From the NCBI RefSeq assembly GCF_004331695.1, contig NZ_SJSL01000008.1, forward strand, positions 105,553 to 169,552: 64,000 bases of DNA. Direction: 5' to 3'. Position 1 is the stretch's first letter, and every line of letters starts with the position of its first letter. The translations under genes and the position numbers were made by a program. The notes below the pieces were generated by a model. That model was not told the DNA's origin and searched no databases. It was given only the letters and a program-made list of their open reading frames with translations. The DNA comes from Pedobacter psychroterrae (GTDB lineage: Bacteria; Bacteroidota; Bacteroidia; Sphingobacteriales; Sphingobacteriaceae). This document shows positions 8,915 through 16,782 of the stretch, piece by piece.

Positions 8915-9402
8915 ATAGAATTAAAGGTTTACGTAAGTTAAGTGTATTAAAGGCTGATCCGATATCTGGTGAATCGTTGGATCGATTAGAAAACGAAGCA
9001 TTATATTACAAAGAATATTGGAATCTTGAGTTTGAGATACGCGGAGTCCAGGAGCCATTTATTCTCATTATTGCGATACAGGGAGAAGTATTGAATCAAA
9101 ATTATGCGGATCAGGATACCATTATCATGGAGACTAAAAGAATGTTTGGAAAGTTTATTGTAAAAGCCAATATCCACGTTCGTGCGATCATCAATATCCC
9201 TTCGCCTCCATCGATTGTTAATAGTGAATGGTTGACTGAAAGCATGCTGGATGCCGGTATTTTGATGTCTGAATTGCAGGCGGCAACGGGAATAGATAAA
9301 AAAACTTTACAAGACTGGATTAGTGACAGAATACCTATGAACCGGCCTGTTAAGGCCATGTTTTACTATTACTTGCTATATAGAGAAAAGCTTAGGGACT
9401 AA
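8911..9402 (+). CDS. Hypothetical small protein coupled to the PAS-AraC regulator
   Basis: 163 residues starting at a TTG that overlaps the TGA stop of the preceding gene (TTGA), so expression probably depends on translational coupling. No in-frame ATG occurs until deep in the protein. The N-terminal 100 residues are mixed and lack a known motif. The C-terminal 45 (ELQAATGIDKKTLQDWISD and onward) look like a compact helix-turn-helix of the XRE or excisionase style. It could be a DNA-binding partner of the upstream regulator. Its 3' end overlaps the convergent moeB-like gene by 11 bp. Confidence 0.65.
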   Translation: MNRIKGLRKLSVLKADPISGESLDRLENEALYYKEYWNLEFEIRGVQEPFILIIAIQGEVLNQNYADQDTIIMETKRMFGKFIVKANIHVRAIINIPSPPSIVNSEWLTESMLDAGILMSELQAATGIDKKTLQDWISDRIPMNRPVKAMFYYYLLYREKLRD

Positions 9403-10513
9403 GTTCGGATATCCATCTTGAAATACCACCTTTTAAGCTATACAGTTTTTTAACCTCATGATTTTCTTCGTGCAATAGCTCGGCAGCATACATACTCCTG
9501 ATCCCGTGCTGGCAAAGCAGGATCACATTGGCCGCTTTGATAGTTCCCATCTCATGATGAAATGCCGACATTGGGATAACGGTATGTTCAAATCCTTTTA
9601 ATCTGGGTATTTCGCTTTCTTCCCGTACATCGATGACAAGGGTAGATGGCTGAAGACGCAATGCTTTAAACTGCGATGCATTGATTTCAATAATGGCAGG
9701 ATCATTTATGCTGCATACTTCTTTATAATGCATGTTTAAAAATGCTTCTGTGTCTGCAGGGAGCAGTGCTTGTGATTGTTTTGAAGAGGTAAAGGCAACT
9801 TCGTAGAACTGATTGTTCAAGACATTAAAAGTAAGTAACGTTCCCGCAAGAACACTGCCGATTCCTGTGATTAATTTGATGGCTTCTGCTGCCTGCATTG
9901 TTCCGATTATTCCGGGCAATACACCAAGTACACCCGCTTCTGCACAATTGGGAACCTCATTGTCACCTGGCGGATCAGGAAACAGATCTCTGTAGTTGCT
10001 GAGCCTATTTTTGCTGTCTGGTACGTTAAACACGGATACTTGACCCTCATACTGGGCTATCGCGCCAAATATCAAAGGCTTTTTTAATAATGCACAAGCA
10101 TCATTGATCAGGTACCGTGAAGAAAAATTGTCTGTACCATCCAATACTATGTCATAATTGGGAATAATGTCCAGTGCATTGGCGACATTCAGCCTGATCC
10201 GGTAGTATTGAATTTCAATATCAGAATTGAGTTGACTTAACTTTAATGCTGCGGTTTCAGCTTTTGAAGCACCAATATCGGCCATGGTAAAAAGAATCTG
10301 GCGATGCAGGTTGCTAAGGTTGACCACGTCATCATCTACTATACCAATGCGACCAACACCGGCAGCAGCTAGGTATTGTAAAGCCGGACAGCCAAGGCCT
10401 CCTGCACCTATTACCAAGACACTTGCCTCGGATAGTCTTAGCTGACCCTCCTTTCCAAATCCTTGAAGGATCATCTGCCTGTCGTATCTTGTAAAGTCCT
10501 TAGTGCTATTCAC
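9392..10513 (-). CDS. moeB: MoeB/ThiF-type sulfur-carrier adenylyltransferase fused to rhodanese
   Basis: 373 residues. The N-terminal E1-like domain (about 5-250) shows the nucleotide-binding motif GAGGLGCPALQYLAAAGVG, the acidic-Asn segment DDDVVNLSNLHRQ, the DGTDNFSSR region and PNCAEAGVLG. The C-terminal rhodanese domain (about 270-370) carries the active-site loop CQHGIRS. Proteins of this kind activate the C-terminal glycine of MoaD or ThiS and supply sulfur for molybdopterin or thiamine synthesis. The CxxC zinc pairs of E. coli MoeB are not visible. The desaturase ends 16 bp upstream, so the two may be co-transcribed. Whether the carrier is MoaD or ThiS cannot be decided from this window, which has no other moa or thi genes. 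Confidence 0.85.
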   Translation of the reverse strand: MNSTKDFTRYDRQMILQGFGKEGQLRLSEASVLVIGAGGLGCPALQYLAAAGVGRIGIVDDDVVNLSNLHRQILFTMADIGASKAETAALKLSQLNSDIEIQYYRIRLNVANALDIIPNYDIVLDGTDNFSSRYLINDACALLKKPLIFGAIAQYEGQVSVFNVPDSKNRLSNYRDLFPDPPGDNEVPNCAEAGVLGVLPGIIGTMQAAEAIKLITGIGSVLAGTLLTFNVLNNQFYEVAFTSSKQSQALLPADTEAFLNMHYKEVCSINDPAIIEINASQFKALRLQPSTLVIDVREESEIPRLKGFEHTVIPMSAFHHEMGTIKAANVILLCQHGIRSMYAAELLHEENHEVKKLYSLKGGISRWISELSP

Positions 10514-10529
10514 GTTGATAGGGTATGGA

Positions 10530-11258
10530 CTACGTCTTTCTTATCCGGATGATATGTAACCAGTGCATTACCTTCATAACTGGGTAAGTAGGGTCAAATT
10601 CAAACCATCTTGATGCAAAATTAGGGCTATTGGGTTTTTTATGGTGGTTGTTTTGAAACAACTCACCCATCATCAGAAAATCAAGGGGCAGGGAATTTTT
10701 ACTATGATCGTTATTGTCATGGTTGGAATAACCATATTTATGTCCGCACCAATTTACAATCGCCCCATGCAACGGACCCATTAGAAAATGTATGGGTAGT
10801 AACAGGAACATCCACCATGCAGTTGCGAAAGTAATGTAAAACCAAATATAAAATGCTATAAAAATTATCCTGGTAAACCATGAATCGCCAATTTTATCAA
10901 TGATTGGCCAGGAAGGGTAATTGTCTCTGAATTGTTCCTCAGGTTCGTGGTTGAACTTAGCGTAGTTCAGGTAAATGTTTTTGGTCTGGATCATCATTCC
11001 CCATACATCTTTTACAAAATGCGGAGAGTGTGGGTCTTTTTCTGTGTCACTAAATGCATGGTGCATACGGTGCAGAATTGCATAGGCCCTAGGATTTAAG
11101 AACGAAGAGCCCTGTGATAAAAAGGTAATTGTATAAAAGAACTTTTCCCAAAAAGGGTTCATTTTAAACATTTTATGTGAAGCATATCTATGCAGGAAAA
11201 ATGTTTGAGAAAAAAGCGACAGAAACCAGTGTGCAAGAAAGAATAATAAAATGATCAT
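10530..11258 (-). CDS. Fatty acid (acyl-CoA/phospholipid) desaturase
   Basis: 242-residue integral membrane di-iron desaturase. The histidine boxes are visible: HRYASH (about 23-28), HRMHH (about 63-67), and NNHH late in the protein (FQNNHHKKP), with extra histidines in NWCGHKYGYSNH. Hydrophobic segments occur at the N-terminus and near 130-160. The family introduces cis double bonds, usually delta-9, to adjust membrane fluidity. It is shorter than animal stearoyl-CoA desaturases but typical for the compact bacterial type. It lies just upstream of the moeB-like gene on the same strand, and no functional link between the two is apparent. Confidence 0.88.
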   Translation of the reverse strand: MIILLFFLAHWFLSLFSQTFFLHRYASHKMFKMNPFWEKFFYTITFLSQGSSFLNPRAYAILHRMHHAFSDTEKDPHSPHFVKDVWGMMIQTKNIYLNYAKFNHEPEEQFRDNYPSWPIIDKIGDSWFTRIIFIAFYIWFYITFATAWWMFLLLPIHFLMGPLHGAIVNWCGHKYGYSNHDNNDHSKNSLPLDFLMMGELFQNNHHKKPNSPNFASRWFEFDPTYPVMKVMHWLHIIRIRKT

Positions 11259-11296
11259 ATATAGTATTAACGAAGATAAATGGTATTTAGTTCTAT

Positions 11297-11794
11297 TTAT
11301 CTTCCGAAATCATCTTGTACTCTTACAATATCATTTTCATCTGAAGGATTGTCCAGATCAGTATGCTGCCAGATCTCTGATACAATACCCCAGTCTTTTA
11401 AACCTATCAGCCGATGTCTTTCTCCCTGTTTCAGTTTAATAGATTGTCCCGGTTCCAGCTGTTGCAATTCACCTTCTTCGTCACTATTGCTGGTCACAAC
11501 ACCTACAGTGCCGTTTACTACCCTCCAGATCTCGGCACGACGGTGGTGATATTGCCATGATAAACGGGTGTCAGGAGCTACGATTAATATTTTAGGACTT
11601 AACTTGCCTGAAATTCTAAGTTCTTCTACGTTTAATCCTTCAAAATAAACGTTTGCAAACTGTTGTGCCTGATCTTCATCAATTACAAAAAAACCTCCCC
11701 AGGGACGGGTCTCATCACGGGTAACCACATTAAATCCTTCAATTTTTAGGCGTTGTGCTACGCCGTCGAATATTTCTTTTTTCTGATCTGACAT
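11297..11794 (-). CDS. Mannose-6-phosphate isomerase type II-like cupin
   Basis: 165-residue single cupin domain. The motif SWQYHHRRAEIWRVVNG (about 92-108) matches the metal-binding cupin of type II phosphomannose isomerases. GERHRLIG (about 127-134) supplies the second metal-binding histidine, and the conserved RPWGGFF segment lies near 30-36. It lacks the nucleotidyltransferase domain present in the bifunctional GDP-mannose enzymes. It probably isomerises a sugar phosphate or acts as a stand-alone PMI. It is a single gene, transcribed separately from the desaturase. Confidence 0.75.
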   Translation of the reverse strand: MSDQKKEIFDGVAQRLKIEGFNVVTRDETRPWGGFFVIDEDQAQQFANVYFEGLNVEELRISGKLSPKILIVAPDTRLSWQYHHRRAEIWRVVNGTVGVVTSNSDEEGELQQLEPGQSIKLKQGERHRLIGLKDWGIVSEIWQHTDLDNPSDENDIVRVQDDFGR

Positions 11795-11855
11795 TAGAAT
11801 GGTATATAATAATCCTCAAACTTATGAATAATTGCTTTAAAGAGCAATTTTAATG

Positions 11856-12461
11856 TTAAGGTGTTTGTGTGTCGTTAGACAGCTTGTCAATTTTGAACAG
11901 ATCAGCATTCAGTCCAACAATCAGGTCATATAGCAAAGAGATGTTTTTATCATTGGCGGGTATTTTTTCTGTTAGGATATCAGAATATTTATCTAAAAAC
12001 TCTTCGTATACCTCATCAGGTACTTCTACTTCATTGAGCCTGATCTGGCAGGTAGTATGATATATAAGCTGGGAAATAGAGAAGTATACTGAATTGAGAT
12101 TAATCAGGAGGTCATTGTAGGATTTATTATCCCAGTCAATAATGTATGTAAAATAATTGTCAGAAGCGAGCATATTGTATTCTTCATTTTCCATTACCTC
12201 CATTTCATCGAGGTTATTGATAAGAAAATAGGCTTTGGAACAATCTACTACCTTTTCAACGGAATTTAGCAGGATTTGTACCACCTCGTCATCAACGGAT
12301 TCCAACAATTCAAAATCGTCGGGGGAGATAGAATCAGCATCAACCAGTCCCTTTAAATCTGCGAGATCATTTTCATGTGCAAGCAGGAAGCCATACTTAC
12401 AGAGCTCGTTGATAATGAAACATAATACGTGGGGTACCAGGCCCTTTATGGAATCTTCCAA
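11856..12461 (-). CDS. Hypothetical acidic protein (201 aa)
   Basis: 201 residues, strongly acidic and apparently all-helical, with no signal peptide and no recognisable motif. Cysteines are scattered (HVLCFIINELCKYG near the start) without a metal-binding spacing. A terminator of the preceding response-regulator gene lies between the two, so it should have its own promoter. Function unknown. Confidence 0.65.
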   Translation of the reverse strand: MEDSIKGLVPHVLCFIINELCKYGFLLAHENDLADLKGLVDADSISPDDFELLESVDDEVVQILLNSVEKVVDCSKAYFLINNLDEMEVMENEEYNMLASDNYFTYIIDWDNKSYNDLLINLNSVYFSISQLIYHTTCQIRLNEVEVPDEVYEEFLDKYSDILTEKIPANDKNISLLYDLIVGLNADLFKIDKLSNDTQTP

Positions 12462-12533
12462 AATACATTACTTTTATCTCAAGAATATGAAGTTAATTAC
12501 ATCTGGGGAGATTAACAAAATAATTTAAAAAAG

Positions 12534-12561
12534 AAGCTCTGCCAAAATTTTAGCAGAGCTT
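12534..12561 (-). terminator. Terminator after the receiver-domain gene
   Basis: A 9-bp stem (AAGCTCTGC at 12534-12542 and GCAGAGCTT at 12553-12561) with a 10-nt AT loop is followed on the minus strand by CTTTTTTAAATT. It lies 25 nt past the stop at 12586. Confidence 0.8.
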
Positions 12562-12585
12562 TCATTACATATAGGGATGATGAGA

Positions 12586-12948
12586 TTATTTTAGCAACTG
12601 GGCATTGATTCTTTTTACGATATAATCGATATCGAATGGTTTACTGATATAATCATTTGCACCGGCCTCTATACTTTTTTGTTTATTCTGGTCGTTCGCA
12701 GACATAACAATGATAGGGATGTGTTTGGTAAAAGGATCACTTTTTAAATCGGTACAAATATCAGTCCCGTCGCCATCTGGAATCATAACATCCAGAATGA
12801 AAAGATCGGGTACTGAATCCTTGAGTTTGCTTTTTAGTTCAGCAAATGAGGATGAGAGCTGTAATTCATAGCCTTCATCTTTCAGCAGGACACCAATAAT
12901 GTATCTGATATCCTCATCATCTTCAAGCACATGTATTCTTTTAATCAT
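12586..12948 (-). CDS. Single-domain response regulator (CheY-like receiver)
   Basis: 120 residues, a lone receiver domain. The acidic pocket lies in LEDDEDIR (8-15), the phospho-acceptor is Asp53 in FILDVMIPDGDG, the switch Ser is in IIVMSAND, and the Lys is in YISKPFD. There is no output domain, so it acts by protein contact or phosphate relay. No kinase is adjacent on its strand; the nearest is the Kai-operon kinase about 3.8 kb away on the plus strand. It ends at a strong terminator. Confidence 0.92.
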   Translation of the reverse strand: MIKRIHVLEDDEDIRYIIGVLLKDEGYELQLSSSFAELKSKLKDSVPDLFILDVMIPDGDGTDICTDLKSDPFTKHIPIIVMSANDQNKQKSIEAGANDYISKPFDIDYIVKRINAQLLK

Positions 12949-13002
12949 AGTTGGGTTATATTTTTAGTTGTACAGGCTAATGTTCTAGCAACAACTTTGC
13001 CA

Positions 13003-14316
13003 CTATTTTGTCTTTATCCATATGGCGAGGTCATCGACAAGTACAGATGACACATTTCCAGGTATATCATACTGCTGGCTGTTGCCCTTTTCCTTTTGCG
13101 TAGCCATCAAATGGTTGAGGTCAGGATATAATTTTACAGTTGCACTTTTTTGTTTTTCTAATGCTGTCTTCCAAAGTGTGTAATCCTGCTCTGTTACCTG
13201 AAAGTCATTACCTCCCTGTGCGATAAATATGCGCTGTTTGAGTTTTTTGGCAACAGCAACCTGGTCGTAAATATTGAGGTCAACCCAATATGACGCTGGC
13301 ATCCCTAACAGTAATGAGTCCGGTTTTACTGTCCCTAGTTGAGTTATTTTAGTTTGGGAAAGTTCCAGTATTATAGTGTCAAGCAGCTTCTTGCCCTTAT
13401 CTGTTGTGTCTTTTGCCAGACTAAACATGTATTTATTCTGGTCGATTATAATGTCCGTCAATTTTCTGGCAGGGGCAGCAAGGAGAATCAGGCCTTTAAG
13501 ATCAGGAGCAAGCGCGCCTAATCTTGGTGCAAGCATACCTCCCAAGCTATGTCCAAGTAGATAGATCTGTTTTTTGTCAATACCTGGTGTAGTCCGCGCA
13601 AGCTCGATTGCAGCCAGGGCATCATCCAGTACCTCTTCCTTAACAGTGAAAGCTCCGGAAAAATCACCTGCATAAACCAAGGTGCGCTTTACGTACCGTA
13701 TGGAAGCGATGCCTTTAGCGGCAAGGCCAAGTGCCAGATCCTTAAACGGTTTGTTTGCACCAACGCTTTCATCCATGTCTGACGGTCCAGAGCCATGCAC
13801 CAGGACTACTACCGGGTAATTAGTTGCATTTTTTGGAACAATGAGTTTGCCAACAAGCTGATGCTTTGGTGTTTTAACATAAATTTCTGTTTCTTTGTAT
13901 AAGGTGCTGTCTGCATACATTGGCAACTTATATGCTTCGGAGGCGGCCTTTGGCTGGATAAAAAAGCCAACGATTTTATCGGTCTTGTTAAAGCCAATAA
14001 TAAAATTCTGGGTATCACCGGAAAATTTTGCTTCTACTGTAACTACATAATACTCGCCCTGTGCTTTGGTTCCTACCACACTCACATTTTCCAGTTTACC
14101 GAACTTTTCCGTGATCTTGGACCATAGGTCTTTTAGGTTATCTTCAGAAATCTTGGTTTTGAAACTATCATCAAAAAAATTGTAAGCTTCCGTATATTTT
14201 TCCTCACTCAGGCTTTTAAAGTAATCTTCAGAACGGCCAAATAGGTTTAACATTCCCTGCGAAAATGCAGATGTCGTAAGTAATAACGTAAAAAACAGTA
14301 GTGCAACTTTCTTCAT
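13003..14316 (-). CDS. Secreted alpha/beta hydrolase with N-terminal DUF3887-like domain
   Basis: 437 residues from the chosen ATG, which gives a good signal peptide (MKKVALLFFTLLLTTSAFSQ); an in-frame start 15 nt earlier adds only MLTLN. Residues 25-120 look like a small NTF2-like/DUF3887 domain (YTEAYNFFDDSFKTKIS). Residues 130-437 form an alpha/beta hydrolase with oxyanion-hole HGSG (about 174-177), nucleophile Ser257 in GHSLGG, and a late Asp and His (GGNDFQV, LNHLM). It is likely an exported esterase or peptidase of unknown substrate. It is divergent from the kai operon, sharing about 120 bp of upstream sequence. Confidence 0.85.
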   Translation of the reverse strand: MKKVALLFFTLLLTTSAFSQGMLNLFGRSEDYFKSLSEEKYTEAYNFFDDSFKTKISEDNLKDLWSKITEKFGKLENVSVVGTKAQGEYYVVTVEAKFSGDTQNFIIGFNKTDKIVGFFIQPKAASEAYKLPMYADSTLYKETEIYVKTPKHQLVGKLIVPKNATNYPVVVLVHGSGPSDMDESVGANKPFKDLALGLAAKGIASIRYVKRTLVYAGDFSGAFTVKEEVLDDALAAIELARTTPGIDKKQIYLLGHSLGGMLAPRLGALAPDLKGLILLAAPARKLTDIIIDQNKYMFSLAKDTTDKGKKLLDTIILELSQTKITQLGTVKPDSLLLGMPASYWVDLNIYDQVAVAKKLKQRIFIAQGGNDFQVTEQDYTLWKTALEKQKSATVKLYPDLNHLMATQKEKGNSQQYDIPGNVSSVLVDDLAIWIKTK

Positions 14317-14439
14317 ATTCAAAGTTAGCAATATTTTCTCATCACGGCAATTGAGTTAATTATTGGCAAAGCTTTTGATATGAAAAAAATGTAGATATAT
14401 AAAATAAGTTTAAACTTTATTATAGGGGTAAAAACGTTA

Positions 14440-16194
14440 ATGAGCAAAAAACCTAAAAATTCGTTTAAGGCTGAACCCATCAGCACGCTAGCTAAATCTC
14501 CTACTGGAATAAGTGGTTTAGATGAAATTACCAATGGCGGGCTTCCTTTGGGTAGACCAACACTGGTGTGCGGTAGCGCCGGTTGCGGAAAGACATTACT
14601 TTCTGTAGAGTTTATTATCAGGGGTGCATTAGAATTTAATGAACCAGGTGTATTTATGACTTTTGAAGAAAAGGCGCAGGAATTGTCTATGAATGTAGCC
14701 TCTCTGGGTTTTGATCTGGATAAACTCGTCCGCGATAAAATGATCAGGGTTGATCACGTCCATATTGAGCGAAGCGAAATTGAAGAAACTGGGGAATATG
14801 ACCTTGATGGCCTATTCATAAGATTGGGGCATGCTATAGATAGTATTGGTGCTAAACGGGTAGCACTCGACACCATAGAAAACCTATTTTCAGGCTTATC
14901 CAATCAAAACATTTTGAGGGCAGAGTTGAGAAGATTGTTTCAATGGCTCAAAGATAAAGGGGTGACTGCAATTATCACCGGTGAACGTGGAGAAAGTTCT
15001 TTAACCCGACAAGGGTTGGAAGAATATGTTTCTGACTGTGTGATCTTGCTGGAAAACAGGATTTCGAATCAGATTTCGACGCGCCTGCTAAGGATAGTAA
15101 AATATAGGGGCTCTACGCATGGCACCAATGAGTATCCTTTTTTAATCGATGAAGATGGAATATCGGTACTGCCGGTAACTTCGCTGCAACTGGACGTACA
15201 CGTATCGAGAGATGCGGTAAGTTCAGGCATTGAAAGTCTTGATAAAATGCTGGGCGGTCATGGCTTTTTTAAGGGAAGCAGTATATTGGTTTCTGGAACA
15301 GCAGGTACAGGAAAAACAAGTATCGCGAGTTCATTCGTAGATTATAATTGCCAGATAAATAAGAAGTGTATGTATTTCGCTTTTGAAGAATCTCCGATGC
15401 AGATATTAAGAAATATGAGTTCAATAGGAATTGATCTATCGAAACATTTAAAAAATGGCTTGCTGGAATTTCATGCATCGAGGCCAACTATTCACGGGCT
15501 GGAAATGCACCTCGTATCCATACATAAAGAAATTAAAAGATTTAAACCTGATATAGTAGTCCTTGACCCAATTACTAATCTTATTACGGTAGGATCTGTA
15601 AGTGAAGTCAAGGCCATGCTGATCCGCTTGGTTGATTTCCTTCAGAATGAAAAGGTCACAGTAATGTTTACCGCACTCGCACTCAACAATACCCTAAATG
15701 AGCAGACAGACGAGGGGATTTCATCGCTGGTCGATGCCTGGTTGCTGATTCGAGATATAGAATTCAATGGAGAACGCAACCGCGGACTCTACGTAATGAA
15801 ATCCAGAGGTATGGGACATTCAAACCAGGTGCGGGAATTTATAATAACTGATGATGGCTTAAAACTTGTAGAGGTGTATCTGGGCCCGGATGGTGTGCTC
15901 ACAGGTTCTGCAAGGGAGGCGCATATTTTACGTGAACAAACCGGCGTTGCGTTGCATGGGCAGGCTATTAGCAGAAAGGACCGTGAGATATCAAGAAAAC
16001 GCAGGGTTCTGGAAGCAAAAATTGCAAGTTTGCAGACAGAATTCGAATCCGCGGAAGAGGAGTTGAACAAGGTTTATATAGAAGAAGAACTCAAAAATCA
16101 GATCATGCAGCAGACACGTCTGGAGTTGATCAATAAGCGGAAAGGCAGGGAAACCTTGACAGAGAAACAAACCAAATCCCGTAAAACTAGATAG
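14440..16194 (+). CDS. kaiC: KaiC-like double RecA-domain ATPase
   Basis: 584 residues, longer than the 519 or so of cyanobacterial KaiC. The CI domain (about 18-245) has Walker A GSAGCGKT (45-52) and catalytic Glu76/Glu77 in TFEEK. The CII domain (about 258-485) has Walker A GTAGTGKT (286-293) and Glu316/Glu317 in FAFEES. The autophosphorylation site (Ser431/Thr432 in Synechococcus) aligns with Ser428/Ser429 in TDEGISSLVD, so phosphorylatable residues are kept. A C-terminal extension (about 510-575) is a charged probable coiled coil. No kaiA is present in the window. It is the first gene of a kaiC-kaiB-kaiB-kinase operon with gaps of 0-10 nt. In non-cyanobacteria such genes are linked to timing or stress adaptation; the role here is unknown. 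Confidence 0.93.
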   Translation: MSKKPKNSFKAEPISTLAKSPTGISGLDEITNGGLPLGRPTLVCGSAGCGKTLLSVEFIIRGALEFNEPGVFMTFEEKAQELSMNVASLGFDLDKLVRDKMIRVDHVHIERSEIEETGEYDLDGLFIRLGHAIDSIGAKRVALDTIENLFSGLSNQNILRAELRRLFQWLKDKGVTAIITGERGESSLTRQGLEEYVSDCVILLENRISNQISTRLLRIVKYRGSTHGTNEYPFLIDEDGISVLPVTSLQLDVHVSRDAVSSGIESLDKMLGGHGFFKGSSILVSGTAGTGKTSIASSFVDYNCQINKKCMYFAFEESPMQILRNMSSIGIDLSKHLKNGLLEFHASRPTIHGLEMHLVSIHKEIKRFKPDIVVLDPITNLITVGSVSEVKAMLIRLVDFLQNEKVTVMFTALALNNTLNEQTDEGISSLVDAWLLIRDIEFNGERNRGLYVMKSRGMGHSNQVREFIITDDGLKLVEVYLGPDGVLTGSAREAHILREQTGVALHGQAISRKDREISRKRRVLEAKIASLQTEFESAEEELNKVYIEEELKNQIMQQTRLELINKRKGRETLTEKQTKSRKTR

Positions 16195-16197
16195 CAT

Positions 16198-16488
16198 ATG
16201 AAAGAAGAAATATGGGAACTTAGGCTATATGTAGCGGGTAAAACTCCTAAATCTGTAAGTGCAATTAATAATCTTAACAGATACTGTGAGGAGCATTTGC
16301 AGGGGAAATATAAAATTGAAGTAATAGATTTGTTGCTACAACCACAGCTTGCAGAAGGTGACCAGATTTTCGCGGTGCCTACGCTGGTAAGAAAAGTGCC
16401 TGTACCAATACGTAAAATAATTGGCGACCTGAGTAATGAAGAAAAAGTACTTGTAGGGCTTAACATCAGACCATTAAAACATATTTAA
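16198..16488 (+). CDS. kaiB: KaiB-like thioredoxin-fold protein, copy 1
   Basis: 96 residues. The KaiB family sequence is very clear: LRLYVAGKTPKSVSAINNL near the start, EVIDLLLQPQLAEGDQIFA in the middle, then VPTLVRK and IRKIIGDLSNEEKVLVGL. In cyanobacteria KaiB switches fold and binds the KaiC CI ring. The start is ATG, 3 nt after the kaiC stop. The strong match to classical KaiB suggests it is the true KaiC partner. Confidence 0.95.
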   Translation: MKEEIWELRLYVAGKTPKSVSAINNLNRYCEEHLQGKYKIEVIDLLLQPQLAEGDQIFAVPTLVRKVPVPIRKIIGDLSNEEKVLVGLNIRPLKHI

Positions 16489-16773
16489 GTGGATTTCAGC
16501 GAAAAGGAGTATTATCTTATTTTATTTATTACCGGAGCATCACCTAATTCGGTGAGGGCTATAAGTAATATAAAATCCATTTGTGAGAAATACTTGAAAG
16601 GAAATTATATTTTAGAAATTGTAGATGTATATAAAAGCCCGGAGATAGCTCAAAAAGAACAGATCGTTGCACTGCCTACACTGATTAAAAAGAAACCGGA
16701 AATGGAAAGAAGATTGGTTGGAGACATGTCTGAAACGGAAAAGGTGATGCGTGGACTCGGAATTTTATCGTAA
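16489..16773 (+). CDS. KaiB-like protein, divergent copy 2
   Basis: 94 residues, a second KaiB homologue starting with GTG directly after the first copy's TAA with no gap. It keeps ITGASPNSVRAISNIKSICE, the Q-I-V-A-LPTL segment and GDMSETEKVMRGLG, but diverges elsewhere (for example EIVDVYKSPEIAQKEQ). A tandem duplication followed by divergence is likely. The two copies could bind different KaiC states or different partners; this one may relate to the kinase, since SasA kinases use a KaiB-like domain. That role is inference. Confidence 0.92.
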   Translation: MDFSEKEYYLILFITGASPNSVRAISNIKSICEKYLKGNYILEIVDVYKSPEIAQKEQIVALPTLIKKKPEMERRLVGDMSETEKVMRGLGILS

Positions 16774-16782
16774 ATATCACCT

